A DNA stretch of 64,000 bases from Caenorhabditis remanei (Eukaryota > Nematoda > Chromadorea > Rhabditida > Rhabditidae): positions 16,878,879 to 16,942,878 of the forward strand of contig NC_071329.1 of assembly GCF_010183535.1 (NCBI RefSeq), in the 5' to 3' direction. Made by a program: the position numbers and the translations under genes. Each line of letters opens with the position of its first letter. Position 1 is the first letter of the stretch. Shown here piece after piece: positions 8,001-18,996 of the stretch. The notes under the pieces were generated by a model, which was not told the DNA's origin, made no database searches, and was given only the letters and a program-made list of their open reading frames with translations.

Positions 8001-10161
8001 AAAAAGGGCGTAGTGGGGTACATACCAGAAAATGGATTTGTTGGGCGTAACAATTCTGAAATTGCGCTCAAATACATTCGATGGTTAGAACACCTAGACC
8101 CTGATTTGAAACTCGTGCATGCTCTGAGAGGAGGAGAGGAAAAAATCACAGTACAGGGACACGAGTATTATGTGGACGCATATAATACGGAAACACGGGA
8201 AATTTTCGAGGTAACGAGAAAATGTAAATGTTTTTTTTCTACTTGCAATTTTAGGTGTATGGATGCATGTGGCACGGGTGTAAATTCTGCTATCCAGCTC
8301 GTGAGGCAAAGTGTCCAAAAAGGATTGATGTTACAATGGAAGAACTGTATGATGCAACAATGGCAAGAAAAGCTCTACTCGAGCAGGAAGGCTTCACAGT
8401 GTCATCAATCTGGGAGTGCGAAATCAAGTCAGAGCTGAAAAAGAATAGAGATATGAACAAGTTTTTCAAGAATGTAAGTGTTTTTACGAGATTTGTTTCA
8501 ATTTTTACATGTTTAGTGTCGCCACGCTCACAATCTCATTCCCCGTAATGCCATGTATGGTGAAAGAACACAGCCGTTCCAATCCATTGCCGAAGCTGAC
8601 GACACAAGTACACTCGAGTACTATGACTATTGTTCTGTATACCCTTGGGTCAATATCATGGGAGCCATGTATCCAGAAGGCCAGCCGATCCGAATCACAA
8701 AAGATTTTGAATCAGTCTCATCCATTGTATTGCCGTATCGAGGTTTGTAATTTTAAATGTTAGCAAGGTTTGTAACTCTAAAACGTTTAGGACTCGTGTT
8801 TTGTTGTGCTCTAGCACCCAAAGATTTGGCTACTCCCGTGCTTCCGTACCGTGATGAGGGAAAACTCGTGTTCCCACTGTGCCGGACTTGTGTGGAAACC
8901 AAAAACACTGCAAAGTGTTGCCATGAATCTGTTTCTGACCGCTGCCTGACTGGAGTATGGTGTAGCGACGAACTTCAATTGGCTTTGGATAAGGGATACA
9001 AAATTCTCCGTTACCACGAAGTGTGGCATTGGCCAGACGAAAAGTGGTTCCGTGGTGGATTCTTTGCCAGTTTCATGAAGCCTCTTCTCAAGCAAAAGCA
9101 CGAAGCCTCTGGATGGCCGCGCCCTGACATGACTGACGAGGAAAAGGAAGCCCACATTGAAAACATTTATTTGAATGATGGAGTAAAAATTGATGGCTGT
9201 AAGATTGCAGTGAATCCAGCACTTCGAAGTCTTGCCAAGCTCTTTCTCAACAGTACTTGGGGTAATTTTAGTGTGTATCAGAAAAACTATCAAAATGTGT
9301 ACTTTTACAGGCAAATTTGCGCAAAGACCCGGAAAGGTGGAAGTGAAAATCATCAAGACCAAGGATCACATTGCTATTGGCAACTTTTTCAACGAACCGG
9401 GATATGAACCAAAGCGATTTGACGAATGGGATGAAGATCATGTCCTCGTTGCTAGAAAAGCTACCAATAGCGCCGTGAAAACTGGACAACTGACTAATGT
9501 CGTTTACGGGGCACTCACCACATCAGCTGCACGAATTCGCCTCTACACTGCTCTCGAAAAAATTGGATCTGACCGTCTCATTTATTGTGGTAATGCGTAT
9601 TTTACAAAAAGCGAGAAATGATCTTTTTTTCAGACACGGATTCTGTTATATTCCGTCAGGACAGAGGAACAGATTTACTCGGAGATTTGAAAGGAGAGAG
9701 TCTCGGAATGATGACCAACGAGATTGCATCGGGTTGTGAATTGGTAAAAGTGGTCACGGTAGCATCAAAAGTATATGGAACACTGGTTAGGAGAACTGCC
9801 ACAGGAGAAGAAGACTATTTCGTCAAGGCAAAAGGGGTGACGCTAAACTCGGAAACGGCCAAGAAAGTGAATTTTGAAGCACTGGAAACAATGGTAACAA
9901 CTATTTAATATATTAATTTTATCCAAACAAAACTGTTTTCAGATGAGAGAGTACATTGCTAATCGTTCTGTGCAGCCATTAATCGCCTCGCAGCTCCGAT
10001 TCAAGAGGGGTCCAGGAATTTTGGACGACATTACCACCATTCACCAACGAAAGCGTCTGAGACCCGTCACGGACAAGGGATACTTTACATCAGAGGGACG
10101 CTACGAACCATTTGGCTTTGATGATGCAAATACAAATCTCATTGACGATTACGAGTATTAA
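5012..10161 (+). pseudogene. Protein-primed family-B DNA polymerase, Polinton/Maverick type, one in-frame stop (left arm)
   Basis: Sixteen exons splice in frame: 5012-5168, 5217-5529, 5575-5809, 5856-6014, 6062-6345, 6626-6844, 6893-7128, 7178-7382, 7429-7861, 7908-8210, 8255-8473, 8517-8742, 8791-9261, 9311-9589, 9634-9893, 9943-10161 (1405 codons). Codons ~240-370 hold an OTU-protease-like pair (GEGHCLPKAL; FADNHYEFF). Codons ~383-500 hold many CxxC pairs. The exonuclease motifs follow: YDFEC (~520), HNGGGYDHIF (~604) and YCINDVE (~730). The polymerase motifs are DYCSVYP (~958), NSTWG (~1152) and DTDS (~1246). Such enzymes use a terminal protein as primer to copy linear DNA. Codon 729 is TAG (7805-7807), just before exonuclease motif III. 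With the other 15 junctions and the frame intact, the gene is either very recently dead or read through. Start 5012 was chosen for the TATA-like box 45 bp upstream; an ATG at 4982 is too close to it. AATAAA lies at about 10178. Confidence 0.88.
6421..6604 (+). repeat. ~185-bp repeat inside polymerase intron 5
   Basis: Intron 5 is 280 bp while the other introns are about 45-60 bp. The extra sequence (ACTGTGAATTTTTTATCCTA... to ...TATTATAACATGAA) matches 11330-11524 directly and 10850-11044 inverted, at roughly 85-90% identity, conserved best over CCGATCGGTAAATGAGTTGC and its flanks. It is therefore a dispersed repeat also present at the palindrome centre. No terminal repeats or target duplication recognised. 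Confidence 0.8.
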
Positions 10162-10849
10162 CACAATTACGAGTATTAATAAATTAAATTTTAAATTGTT
10201 GCCTTTACTGTTAAACAATTGCAGCTTATACTGTATGCACCTGATTTTTCTACTATGCGCCCCCTACAAGAACAGAAACTTGGGAGTACAACATAATCAG
10301 CTCGCACAAACTGTATGCAATTCAATACACATTTCAATGTAATTCATTGCAAAATTGTGAACAAACTATAAACACTACAAAACTTGTATCATTTTCAAGA
10401 AAAATCATGACACGGTTCCTCATTTTAAACAAACCACCCCATTTTCAGACACCACACATGTATTTTGTGCAATCCCATCAAATTTATAAGCTACCATTCG
10501 TATAGTTTGTTGCTACGTTCAGAACATGGGGTAGTAATAACAAGTTATAAGCTACAGCTGGATACCCGGGAATAATTTTTTTTTCACGACACAAACTTTT
10601 ATTGTTCAACCATGCTTATAACCCTAGTCAAAGTGTCTCTTTTTTTTTGCGGAAATTCACACATGGCCTCCCATTTTGTTTTTCGCCAACCCGGTGGTCG
10701 GCATGTTTTATCGGGAAATCTCCGCGTTTCACGTCATTGGACTTCTTTCCGATTTCTCTATTGACTAAATTTTTTTGTTCCCCGACTTTAATGTTGGTCG
10801 ATGAAGGGTAAACGATTCCAAGTATTCCAAAGTTCTCAATGCTATGTCT
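10162..10849. other. Intergenic, no gene (left arm)
   Basis: AT-rich 3' flank of the polymerase gene. It contains AATAAA at about 10178, a CCCGGG at 10564 and several short ORFs on both strands that have no splice or codon support. I see no RNA gene or known repeat. Mirror: 11525-12212. Confidence 0.6.
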
Positions 10850-11044
10850 TCGTGTTATAATATTTGTGCAGGGAGGGTTCGTTTTACTCACCACAGTTTA
10901 GATAGACCGGACATTCGTCACCGCTCACCGCGGCAACTCATTTACCGATCGGTGGTGTTGGGATGTTTCAGGGTTAGTAAGGTAGGTAACGTTTTTTTTT
11001 TCTTTCGTTCTTTTTTAAACAATTGTTAGGGTAAAAAATCACAG
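10850..11044 (-). repeat. Central copy of the ~185-bp repeat, left arm
   Basis: Inverted relative of the intron-5 repeat at 6421-6604, close to the palindrome spacer. Confidence 0.8.
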
Positions 11045-11091
11045 TAATCAATGTTTATTGTTAATTATTAATAAGTTGTGAAGAGAAATTA

Positions 11092-11282
11092 GATAGGTGA
11101 CATAGAATGCGAACATTCGTTCATTCTCCACACAGTTAGCTTCCCCACAAACTGAAATGTTAGTATGATAGTGTTTATTGGAATGTTTTCAGTATAAGCC
11201 TAGAAATTATTGACATCAATTTGATATAAGCCCTTAATGACTGCGTATTACATGTGTATACTTCTTGATTATGTTTTTGATT
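11092..11282. other. Unique 191-bp spacer at the palindrome centre
   Basis: Pairing of the two arms stops at 11091/11283, where the shared sequence reads GTTGTGAAGAGAAATTA on one side and its complement on the other. The 191 bp between is AT-rich, occurs once, and contains no convincing ORF. This is the loop of the fold-back structure. Confidence 0.9.
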
Positions 11283-11329
11283 TAATTTCTCTTCACAACT
11301 TATTAATAATTAACAATAAACATTGATTA

Positions 11330-11524
11330 CTGTGATTTTTTACCCTAACAATTGTTTAAAAAAGAACGAAAGAAAAAAAAAACGTTACCTACCTTACTAA
11401 CCCTGAAACATCCCAACACCACCGATCGGTAAATGAGTTGCCGCGGTGAGCGGTGACGAATGTCCGGTCTATCTAAACTGTGGTGAGTAAAACGAACCCT
11501 CCCTGCACAAATATTATAACACGA
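11330..11524 (+). repeat. Central copy of the ~185-bp repeat, right arm
   Basis: Mirror of 10850-11044, so it lies in the same orientation as the intron-5 repeat. The right-arm intron-5 copy itself was removed by the 2590-bp deletion. Confidence 0.8.
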
Positions 11525-12212
11525 AGACATAGCATTGAGAACTTTGGAATACTTGGAATCGTTTACCCTTCATCGACCAACATTAAAGTCGGGGAACAAA
11601 AAAATTTAGTCAATAGAGAAATCGGAAAGAAGTCCAATGACGTGAAACGCGGAGATTTCCCGATAAAACATGCCGACCACCGGGTTGGCGAAAAACAAAA
11701 TGGGAGGCCATGTGTGAATTTCCGCAAAAAAAAAGAGACACTTTGACTAGGGTTATAAGCATGGTTGAACAATAAAAGTTTGTGTCGTGAAAAAAAAATT
11801 ATTCCCGGGTATCCAGCTGTAGCTTATAACTTGTTATTACTACCCCATGTTCTGAACGTAGCAACAAACTATACGAATGGTAGCTTATAAATTTGATGGG
11901 ATTGCACAAAATACATGTGTGGTGTCTGAAAATGGGGTGGTTTGTTTAAAATGAGGAACCGTGTCATGATTTTTCTTGAAAATGATACAAGTTTTGTAGT
12001 GTTTATAGTTTGTTCACAATTTTGCAATGAATTACATTGAAATGTGTATTGAATTGCATACAGTTTGTGCGAGCTGATTATGTTGTACTCCCAAGTTTCT
12101 GTTCTTGTAGGGGGCGCATAGTAGAAAAATCAGGTGCATACAGTATAAGCTGCAATTGTTTAACAGTAAAGGCAACAATTTAAAATTTAATTTATTAATA
12201 CTCGTAATTGTG
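11525..12212. other. Intergenic, no gene (right arm)
   Basis: Mirror of 10162-10849. No convincing gene. Confidence 0.6.
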
Positions 12213-15200
12213 TTAATACTCGTAATCGTCAATGAGATTTGTATTTGCATCATCAAAGCCAAATGGTTCGTAGCGTCCCTCTGATGTAAAGTATCCCTTG
12301 TCCGTGACGGGTCTCAGACGCTTTCGTTGGTGAATGGTGGTAATGTCGTCCAAAATTCCTGGACCCCTCTTGAATCGGAGCTGCGAGGCGATTAATGGCT
12401 GCACAGAACGATTAGCAATGTACTCTCTCATCTGAAAACAGTTTTGTTTGGATAAAATTAATATATTAAATAGTTGTTACCATTGTTTCCAGTGCTTCAA
12501 AATTCACTTTCTTGGCCGTTTCCGAGTTTAGCGTCACCCCTTTTGCCTTGACGAAATAGTCTTCTTCTCCTGTGGCAGTTCTCCTAACCAGTGTTCCATA
12601 TACTTTTGATGCTACCGTGACCACTTTTACCAATTCACAACCCGATGCAATCTCGTTGGTCATCATTCCGAGACTCTCTCCTTTCAAATCTCCGAGTAAA
12701 TCTGTTCCTCTGTCCTGACGGAATATAACAGAATCCGTGTCTGAAAAAAAGATCATTTCTCGCTTTTTGTAAAATACGCATTACCACAATAAATGAGACG
12801 GTCAGATCCAATTTTTTCGAGAGCAGTGTAGAGGCGAATTCGTGCAGCTGATGTGGTGAGTGCCCCGTAAACGACATTAGTCAGTTGTCCAGTTTTCACG
12901 GCGCTATTGGTAGCTTTTCTAGCAACGAGGACATGATCTTCATCCCATTCGTCAAATCGCTTTGGTTCATATCCCGGTTCGTTGAAAAAGTTGCCAATAG
13001 CAATGTGATCCTTGGTCTTGATGATTTTCACTTCCACCTTTCCGGGTCTTTGCGCAAATTTGCCTGTAAAAGTACACATTTTGATAGTTTTTCTGATACA
13101 CACTAAAATTACCCCAAGTACTGTTGAGAAAGAGCTTGGCAAGACTTCGAAGTGCTGGATTCACTGCAATCTTACAGCCATCAATTTTTACTCCATCATT
13201 CAAATAAATGTTTTCAATGTGGGCTTCCTTTTCCTCGTCAGTCATGTCAGGGCGCGGCCATCCAGAGGCTTCGTGCTTTTGCTTGAGAAGAGGCTTCATG
13301 AAACTGGCAAAGAATCCACCACGGAACCACTTTTCGTCTGGCCAATGCCACACTTCGTGGTAACGGAGAATTTTGTATCCCTTATCCAAAGCCAATTGAA
13401 GTTCGTCGCTACACCATACTCCAGTCAGGCAGCGGTCAGAAACAGATTCATGGCAACACTTTGCAGTGTTTTTGGTTTCCACACAAGTCCGACACAGTGG
13501 GAACACGAGTTTTCCCTCATCACGGTACGGAAGCACGGGAGTAGCCAAATCTTTGGGTGCTAGAGCACAACAAAACACGAGTCCTAAACGTTTTAGAGTT
13601 ACAAACCTTGCTAACATTTAAAATTACAAACCTCGATACGGCAATACAATGGATGAGACTGATTCAAAATCTTTTGTGATTCGGATCGGCTGGCCTTCTG
13701 GATACATGGCTCCCATGATATTGACCCAAGGGTATACAGAACAATAGTCATAGTACTCGAGTGTACTTGTGTCGTCAGCTTCGGCAATGGATTGGAACGG
13801 CTGTGTTCTTTCACCATACATGGCATTACGGGGAATGAGATTGTGAGCGTGGCGACACTAAACATGTAAAAATCGAAACAAATCTCGTAAAAACACTTAC
13901 ATTCTTGAAAAACTTGTTCATATCTCTATTCTTTTTCAGCTCTGACTTGATTTCGCACTCCCAGATTGATGACACTGTGAAGCCTTCCTGCTCGAGTAGA
14001 GCTTTTCTTGCCATTGTTGCATCATACAGTTCTTCCATTGTAACATCAATCCTTTTTGGACACTTTGCCTCACGAGCTGGATAGCAGAATTTACACCCGT
14101 GCCACATGCATCCATACACCTAAAATTGCAAGTAGAAAAAAAACATTTACATTTTCTCGTTACCTCGAAAATTTCCCGTGTTTCCGTATTATATGCGTCC
14201 ACATAATACTCGTGTCCCTGTACTGTGATTTTTTCCTCTCCTCCTCTCAGAGCATGCACGAGTTTCAAATCAGGGTCTAGGTGTTCTAACCATCGAATGT
14301 ATTTGAGCGCAATTTCAGAATTGTTACGCCCAACAAATCCATTTTCTGGTATGTACCCCACTACGCCCTTTTTGATGTGCTCGTGCTTGAGAACAAAGAG
14401 AATGAAACTTGCCAACGTACAAGACTGGATGAAAGGGGACCACCCATTGAACATTTCTTGACATAGCTGAAAAAAGAGTTGGTACATTTTTGAAAAAAAG
14501 TAAAAGAATTACCTTCATGTATCGACAGACAGAAGCGGTTAGGATTTCTACATCGTTGATGCAGTACTATCGAACTTGTTTATTAAAGTCAAATTCCTGG
14601 CCATAATTTTCCTCGTACCATGTCTCCAATTTCTTCTTTTCCTTTTCCGACTTGAACTTTGGGTCGTAAAACTCTATTGGAGGCAGAGTGGACAGCACCT
14701 TGTTGTAGTTTTCCGGCGTGTTGAATAGGTACGGAAAATGGCCCTTGTCTGCGATCGCAAGTCCAAAAGCTTTGGGCATGTCGGCGAGTCTCATTGGCAT
14801 GAATCGAAGAGAATCTCGAAACGTCAGGACGTTTCCCGGGGCTACCTTGACAGTGGCATTGAGAATGGTTGATCCATTGGAGATGAAGTCTGGGGTTGAC
14901 GAAAATCGTTTTGTCATTGCCTTGAGCAAAAAGATGTGGTCATATCTATAAAAAGCTTGTTTTTAAAAAGAATACGTGTTTTTGTACATACCCTCCTCCA
15001 TTGTGTGCAACAATGTAGGCGTTCTTCAAACGCACATCACTTGATAAGACGTCAATGAACGCATCCACCACTGAATCTGTGTTTTCAAAGGAAATGTATT
15101 GGACGGGGCCACAGTGCTGACAAGAATCTCCGAAACATGTCTCGCACACAAGACGATACGCCACCGCATTAACTTTGTGGGGAAGTAAGATGTCATCTAG

Positions 15201-15668
15201 AAAAAAAAACAAAAAGGTGCAAACAATTAGAATACAACAATTTACCTTCAAGATCCTGTCCTGCTTTGGCCACGATGCATTCGAAATCGTAAATCACCAT
15301 TGTCCATTTTTTCTGCTTCTCTAGAGCCTTTCTTCTTTCTGTTTCTGTGGGCAGAGAATGAGTACACTCGTGTTTCGTCGTACGAAACTGTGAGCAAACT
15401 GGGCAATAATGAGTAGCATGGCATTCGTGTTCTTTTTTTGAATATTCGTTGCGTTGATGAATTTTTTGACAAGTGTGGCATCTGTAAAAAAACTCTATAT
15501 GGTAGTGAACACGAGTATTTGCAACTTACTTTTGGTATTTCTTACAGTGAGACAGAGAACTTTTTGAACTTGACAGCTTGTGAGCATCAAAACATTTTTC
15601 GTCAAGAAAGTAAATGTTGCAATCGTTACAATAAAACGATTTGGGTCCTCGAGAAGCCTGACAGTTGT
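12213..15668 (-). pseudogene. Protein-primed family-B DNA polymerase, 5'-truncated copy (right arm)
   Basis: Mirror of polymerase exons 7-16 plus the 3' part of exon 6. The 2590-bp deletion removes the promoter, exons 1-5 (including the OTU-like region) and the start of exon 6. The same in-frame TAG as in the left arm is present at 14567-14569, so the nonsense mutation predates arm duplication or was spread by gene conversion. Exonuclease motifs I-III and polymerase motifs A (DYCSVYP), B (NSTWG) and C (DTDS) remain. Only isolated differences from the left arm were noticed, for example a silent TGC/TGT change and one intron substitution. Confidence 0.88.
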
Positions 15669-15955
15669 ACTTGGAGACTCTAGACGAGTTGGTTTATGAG
15701 AGGGTGTTTGATTTGGATGAAATCATCATACCAGGAACATTGAGGAATTTACTGGATATGAATTGTGCCAACATTCATCTGTATGGGGTAATCTCCAATG
15801 AAGATATGAATCAGTTCTTGAGAGGATGGTATGATGGTTGCTTTGACAAATTACGTAGAATAGAGTTTTACGTCAATCTACGATGGCAAAAACTTTTGGC
15901 TGGTATGTCAGTGTACGAAGATTGCGAGTGTAAGATTCCCATAAAGTATGAGTAG
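15668..15955 (+). pseudogene. Truncated F-box/FBA_2 gene (right arm)
   Basis: Only the last 95 or so codons of the F-box gene survive. The 2590-bp deletion joins them at 15668 to the truncated polymerase. The F-box exon, the promoter and the first half of the substrate-recognition region are gone. Two amino-acid differences from the left copy were noticed (LRNLL for LRSLL, GWYDG for GLYDG). The ATG-initiated ORF across the junction is an artefact of the deletion. Confidence 0.85.
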
Positions 15956-16275
15956 GCAATCTCTAGAGTAACCGTTTACAATATTGCAGGCCACTATACC
16001 GAATGAAGACCATCTACATTGAAAACCGCAATGGGGTCAAAGCAAGTATTGAAAGAATAAAACAAGTAGAGGACATGTACATGTGTATGACAATCAGATG
16101 AAATTGTTAATTGATAGAGAAAAACGTCACCGGACACAAAAGTAGCTCTATGAGTAGATGTGCTCTAATACAGCACTCTTTGTATGTTTTCTCATTTGAA
16201 TCTGCTTCCTCACTTGTCGCTTGTGCTGATTGAGTGTTTTCATAGTAAAAGAATAAATTTTTTATAACGAGAACT

Positions 16276-16404
16276 TTATTCACAATGAATTATAAATGAG
16301 GTGCTGTTTGACATGTCCGTTCGAAATTCAAATATGAATCTTCTTGACGGCTTTGTACACATTGTATGCGCCGAATAGGTGCTAATTGATCTCAGAGAAT
16401 TCAT
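16276..16404 (-). CDS. Candidate 42-aa protein (right arm copy)
   Basis: Mirror of 3380-3508 with the same TATA/GC box/CRE arrangement upstream (about 16449-16487) and the same stop codon embedded in AATAAA. It differs from the left copy by one substitution (residue 8, Ser instead of Arg). No recognised family. Confidence 0.35.
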   Translation of the reverse strand: MNSLRSISTYSAHTMCTKPSRRFIFEFRTDMSNSTSFIIHCE

Positions 16405-16569
16405 ATTATTCTGTATACAGCAAAAAGCTTTATTTTTGGTGTATGAGATTTTTATACACTTTTGGCTCCGCCCACTTTCTGACGTCAGCATTGTTTCCTG
16501 TAAAGTTATGAAAAGCATCATTCTTGCTTTTTTCAACGATACAAATCGGTGACTGTTTTTATTGCTCTC

Positions 16570-17114
16570 ATGGATTTCCTCGACCCAAGTCCTACTGTTT
16601 TCCCGATGGTTCATCCTTCGCAAATTCCGCTTCCTCTAAACCAATATGACCCTCCGCCAAGTCAATTTGCTACTGACCATGACGGAGAATCGATTCCAGA
16701 GTTGCAAAAAGATTCAGGTACGAACGATTTACCTGTTGCTTAAAAACTATTGTCTTTTGCAGGGTCGATGGTGAAGAAACTCTTTAAGAGTCGAAAACAA
16801 CTCTTGGAAACTCCTGTCAAGAAAGTTCCCATCTCGAAACCCCGAACAACAAAAACAAAGAGGGTTTCGCAAGAACAATTTGGAGAAATTAGTTTTGACG
16901 GTACTTGCTTTCTGTATGCAAAGTTTTTATTCATCTTGATATTTTAGATGCCCCACTCAGGGTTATTGACAAATCAAAAGGGAAATTGGATGTAGCTGTG
17001 ATGAAATGTTGTGCAGGAAAGCTGTTCTGGACGTTTGAAGAAGGTAAAATGATTCTTAAAATGTGTAACCGATGTGTGGACCTCAATAGAGGTTATGCAA
17101 GAATTTTAAATTGA
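16570..17114 (+). CDS. Unknown 150-aa protein, three exons (right arm copy)
   Basis: Exons 16570-16717, 16763-16900 and 16948-17114 give the same 150-aa protein as the left-arm gene, with identical splice sites and a downstream AATAAA. The reading frame is intact. Acidic/proline-rich N-terminus, basic middle and a C-terminal part with CC...CNRC. Family not recognised. Confidence 0.65.
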
Positions 17115-17263
17115 TTCAGTTTTTTGAAATAAAGATTTTCATGGTCACGAACAGTTTTTTTGACATTGAATGTCTTTTTTTTCATCGTGAAGAGTGAGAT
17201 TTTAATCTTGACCAACCCAACAAGAAACATTCTAAAATCACTCGTTGGCACCCACCCGTACGC

Positions 17264-17579
17264 TATAATTTCTCTGTCGTCTGTTTCTCTCAACATTGGG
17301 TCTCTCCTTCCTAAAGTACAGTACACCCAATGGAAAAAAACTTACCTGGAACAGTATACCTACAATTACACTCGAACTGGCAAAACAATTGGCTAGACCG
17401 CGACCGATGTATAGAGAATACAACAAAATACAACCAAAATTTGATACACTTTCTTTTCTCTGCCGTCTGTTTCTCTCCACGTTGTGTCTCTCTTTCCTAA
17501 AGTACAGTACCCCCAATGGTAAAACTTACCTGTAAAAGTATACCTACAATTACACTTGAACTGGCTCAACAATTGGATT
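17264..17579. repeat. Tandem duplication of a ~190-bp unit (right arm mirror)
   Basis: Mirror copy of the two-unit repeat at 2205-2520. Confidence 0.75.
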
Positions 17580-17768
17580 TCTCGGCCATGAGCAATATGA
17601 AATGAAAATTTCTAAAATGAACTAAAAACTAAACAAAATTCAATAACAAAAAATCTGAAATTTTAAGACTTGAAAATGAGGAAAATTTTAATAAATTGTG
17701 AAAAAATTTGGCAGAAATTGAAATTTCGTAATGAGGGTAAAAAACATGATTAATAATCACAATTAATG

Positions 17769-17987
17769 ACTTATCATAACTTATCATAACTTATCATAAC
17801 TTATCATAACTTATCATAACTTATCATAACTTATCATAACTTATCATAACTTATCATAACTTATCATAACTTATCATAACTTATCATAACCGCGGAGATT
17901 GTAATCTCCGCTACGGGGTATCCCTCCATTTTCGGAGATCTTATCTCCGACACGGTGTATCCCTTCATTTTCGGAGATCTTATCTCA
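17769..17987. repeat. Two short tandem arrays (right arm mirror)
   Basis: Reverse complement of 1797-2015. The decamer reads ATAACTTATC here and has the same copy number as in the left arm. Equal copy numbers of such an unstable array in both arms argue for very recent duplication or conversion. Confidence 0.9.
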
Positions 17988-18030
17988 TGATGACTCATGG
18001 TGGTGGAGAATTTTAGTCCCGAACACTACT

Positions 18031-18199
18031 GTGATGGTTGCGGTAACTCCTTATTGACCTGTAAACCGGCTTTAAAATTATCTTTGGCGACAAGAACACA
18101 TTTAATTATGAGAGCACAGTTAAATGCCGTGATTACCAAAATTATTGCAAAAAGAATAAGCCGGTTCACATGTCAATAAGGAGTTACCGTAACCATCAC
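18031..18199. repeat. Short hairpin (MITE-like) inverted repeat, right arm
   Basis: Mirror copy of the 169-bp hairpin at 1585-1753, in the expected position of the right palindrome arm. Confidence 0.75.
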
Positions 18200-18203
18200 T
18201 CAA

Positions 18204-18614
18204 CTTGAGCATCTTTTTAGTAGGTTCTTGGCAAATTTAGGAGGTTATCACGATAAATCTCTGTTGTAGGCGATGCGTTTCACATTTCTCTGAGTTTCCC
18301 AATCTTGTTTTTCAATAAAACTCGATAAACAGTGTCTGCAGACACGGGAAAGTTCATTTCGACATTCATTTTAGGAGCATTGGATCTTAGATTCGAAGCA
18401 AACTGCACGGTTCTGCGTTTGTGACAGTCCGAAAGCGTGGATGTCCTTCCGAAATAATCTTCGCCCCATAATTTACTGAAATCACAACCTATGGACAGAG
18501 TGTACCTCCCGAACAGGTTGTTTCGTTTGAAATTTGACTGATTGAGGAATTTTGTGCATTTTGAGTGTCCATTCGGCATTTTTCATTATCGGCCGGCAAT
18601 TTTCTGGGACCCAT
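18204..18614 (-). pseudogene. Tc1-like transposase remnant (right arm)
   Basis: Mirror copy of the remnant at 1170-1580. The 99-aa frame at 18280-18579 is identical in protein sequence to the left copy, including the same frameshift upstream and the same terminating stop. Both copies therefore descend from one already-dead transposase that was duplicated with the arm. Confidence 0.7.
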
Positions 18615-18910
18615 CAGTGTGAAAACCAATAAACTAGCAGAAAACACAGTTTCAATCTGAATAATTCAAAGAAAAATCAAGACATAATGCAAAAAATGAA
18701 AAGTGGCGTATCATTTTGTGGATTGGAAAAAACGAAAATATTGAAAAATTAGAACTTTCTCAATTTATTATATCAAATTTGTTTTTGTTATGAAACTAGT
18801 AAATACTTATAAAGAGTTTTCAATACGGTTATGGACAAGATTTCATCATTTCTCATTTTTGAGATTTTCAAAATTTTGAAATGTGGCGTATCATTATGTG
18901 GATCACTGTA

Positions 18911-18996
18911 CTTTAATAAAGGAATCTTCAGCACTTCCCATTTCCAAGAATTTTGAAGTTTTGGGTGGTGGCGTATCATTATGTGGAGCACTGTAC
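18911..18996. repeat. Second Tc1/mariner-type end outside the palindrome
   Basis: 57 bp beyond the palindrome end, the block GGTGGCGTATCATTATGTGG followed by AGCACTGTA recurs at 18968-18996. It matches the left window end (TACAGTGCTCCACATAATGA) better than the terminus at 18883-18910 does. Two nested ends imply either a tandem or nested insertion of related elements or a rearrangement at this edge. Confidence 0.7.

Larger units (their letters stand above)
2..11091 (+). repeat. Left arm of an 18.9-kb palindrome (fold-back element)
   Basis: The sequence from the TA at 2 to 11091 reappears reverse-complemented at 11283-18910. For positions 1-86 paired coordinates sum to 18912, for 951-4115 to 19784, and for 6706-11091 to 22374. 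The steps are explained by an 872-bp insertion (864-bp element plus 8-bp duplication) in this arm and a 2590-bp deletion in the other. After those corrections both arms are exactly 7628 bp, so no other net indel exists. Only about a dozen substitutions were noticed by eye. The outer end begins TACAGTGCTCCACATAATGA, a Tc1/mariner-style terminus. The arm carries a polymerase, an F-box gene and two small genes. Confidence 0.95.
11283..18910 (-). repeat. Right arm of the 18.9-kb palindrome
   Basis: Reverse complement of the left arm, ending at the TA at 18909-18910 after GTGGATCACTG, a near copy of the left terminus. It lacks the hAT MITE found at 87-950, so it preserves the empty site, and it lacks left-arm bases 4116-6705. 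That deletion removes the 5' halves of two head-to-head genes. All other genes and repeats of the left arm are present with nearly identical sequence. Confidence 0.95.

Noticed and set aside
8811..9362. 183-aa minus-strand ORF (and mirror 13012-13563)
   Set aside because: Antisense shadow of polymerase exon 13 and its flanks, which carry family motifs on the other strand.
2..18910. Complete Polinton/Maverick
   Set aside because: Only the polymerase is recognisable. Integrase, packaging ATPase, capsid and protease genes were not found, and the ends are Tc1/mariner-like, not Polinton-like.
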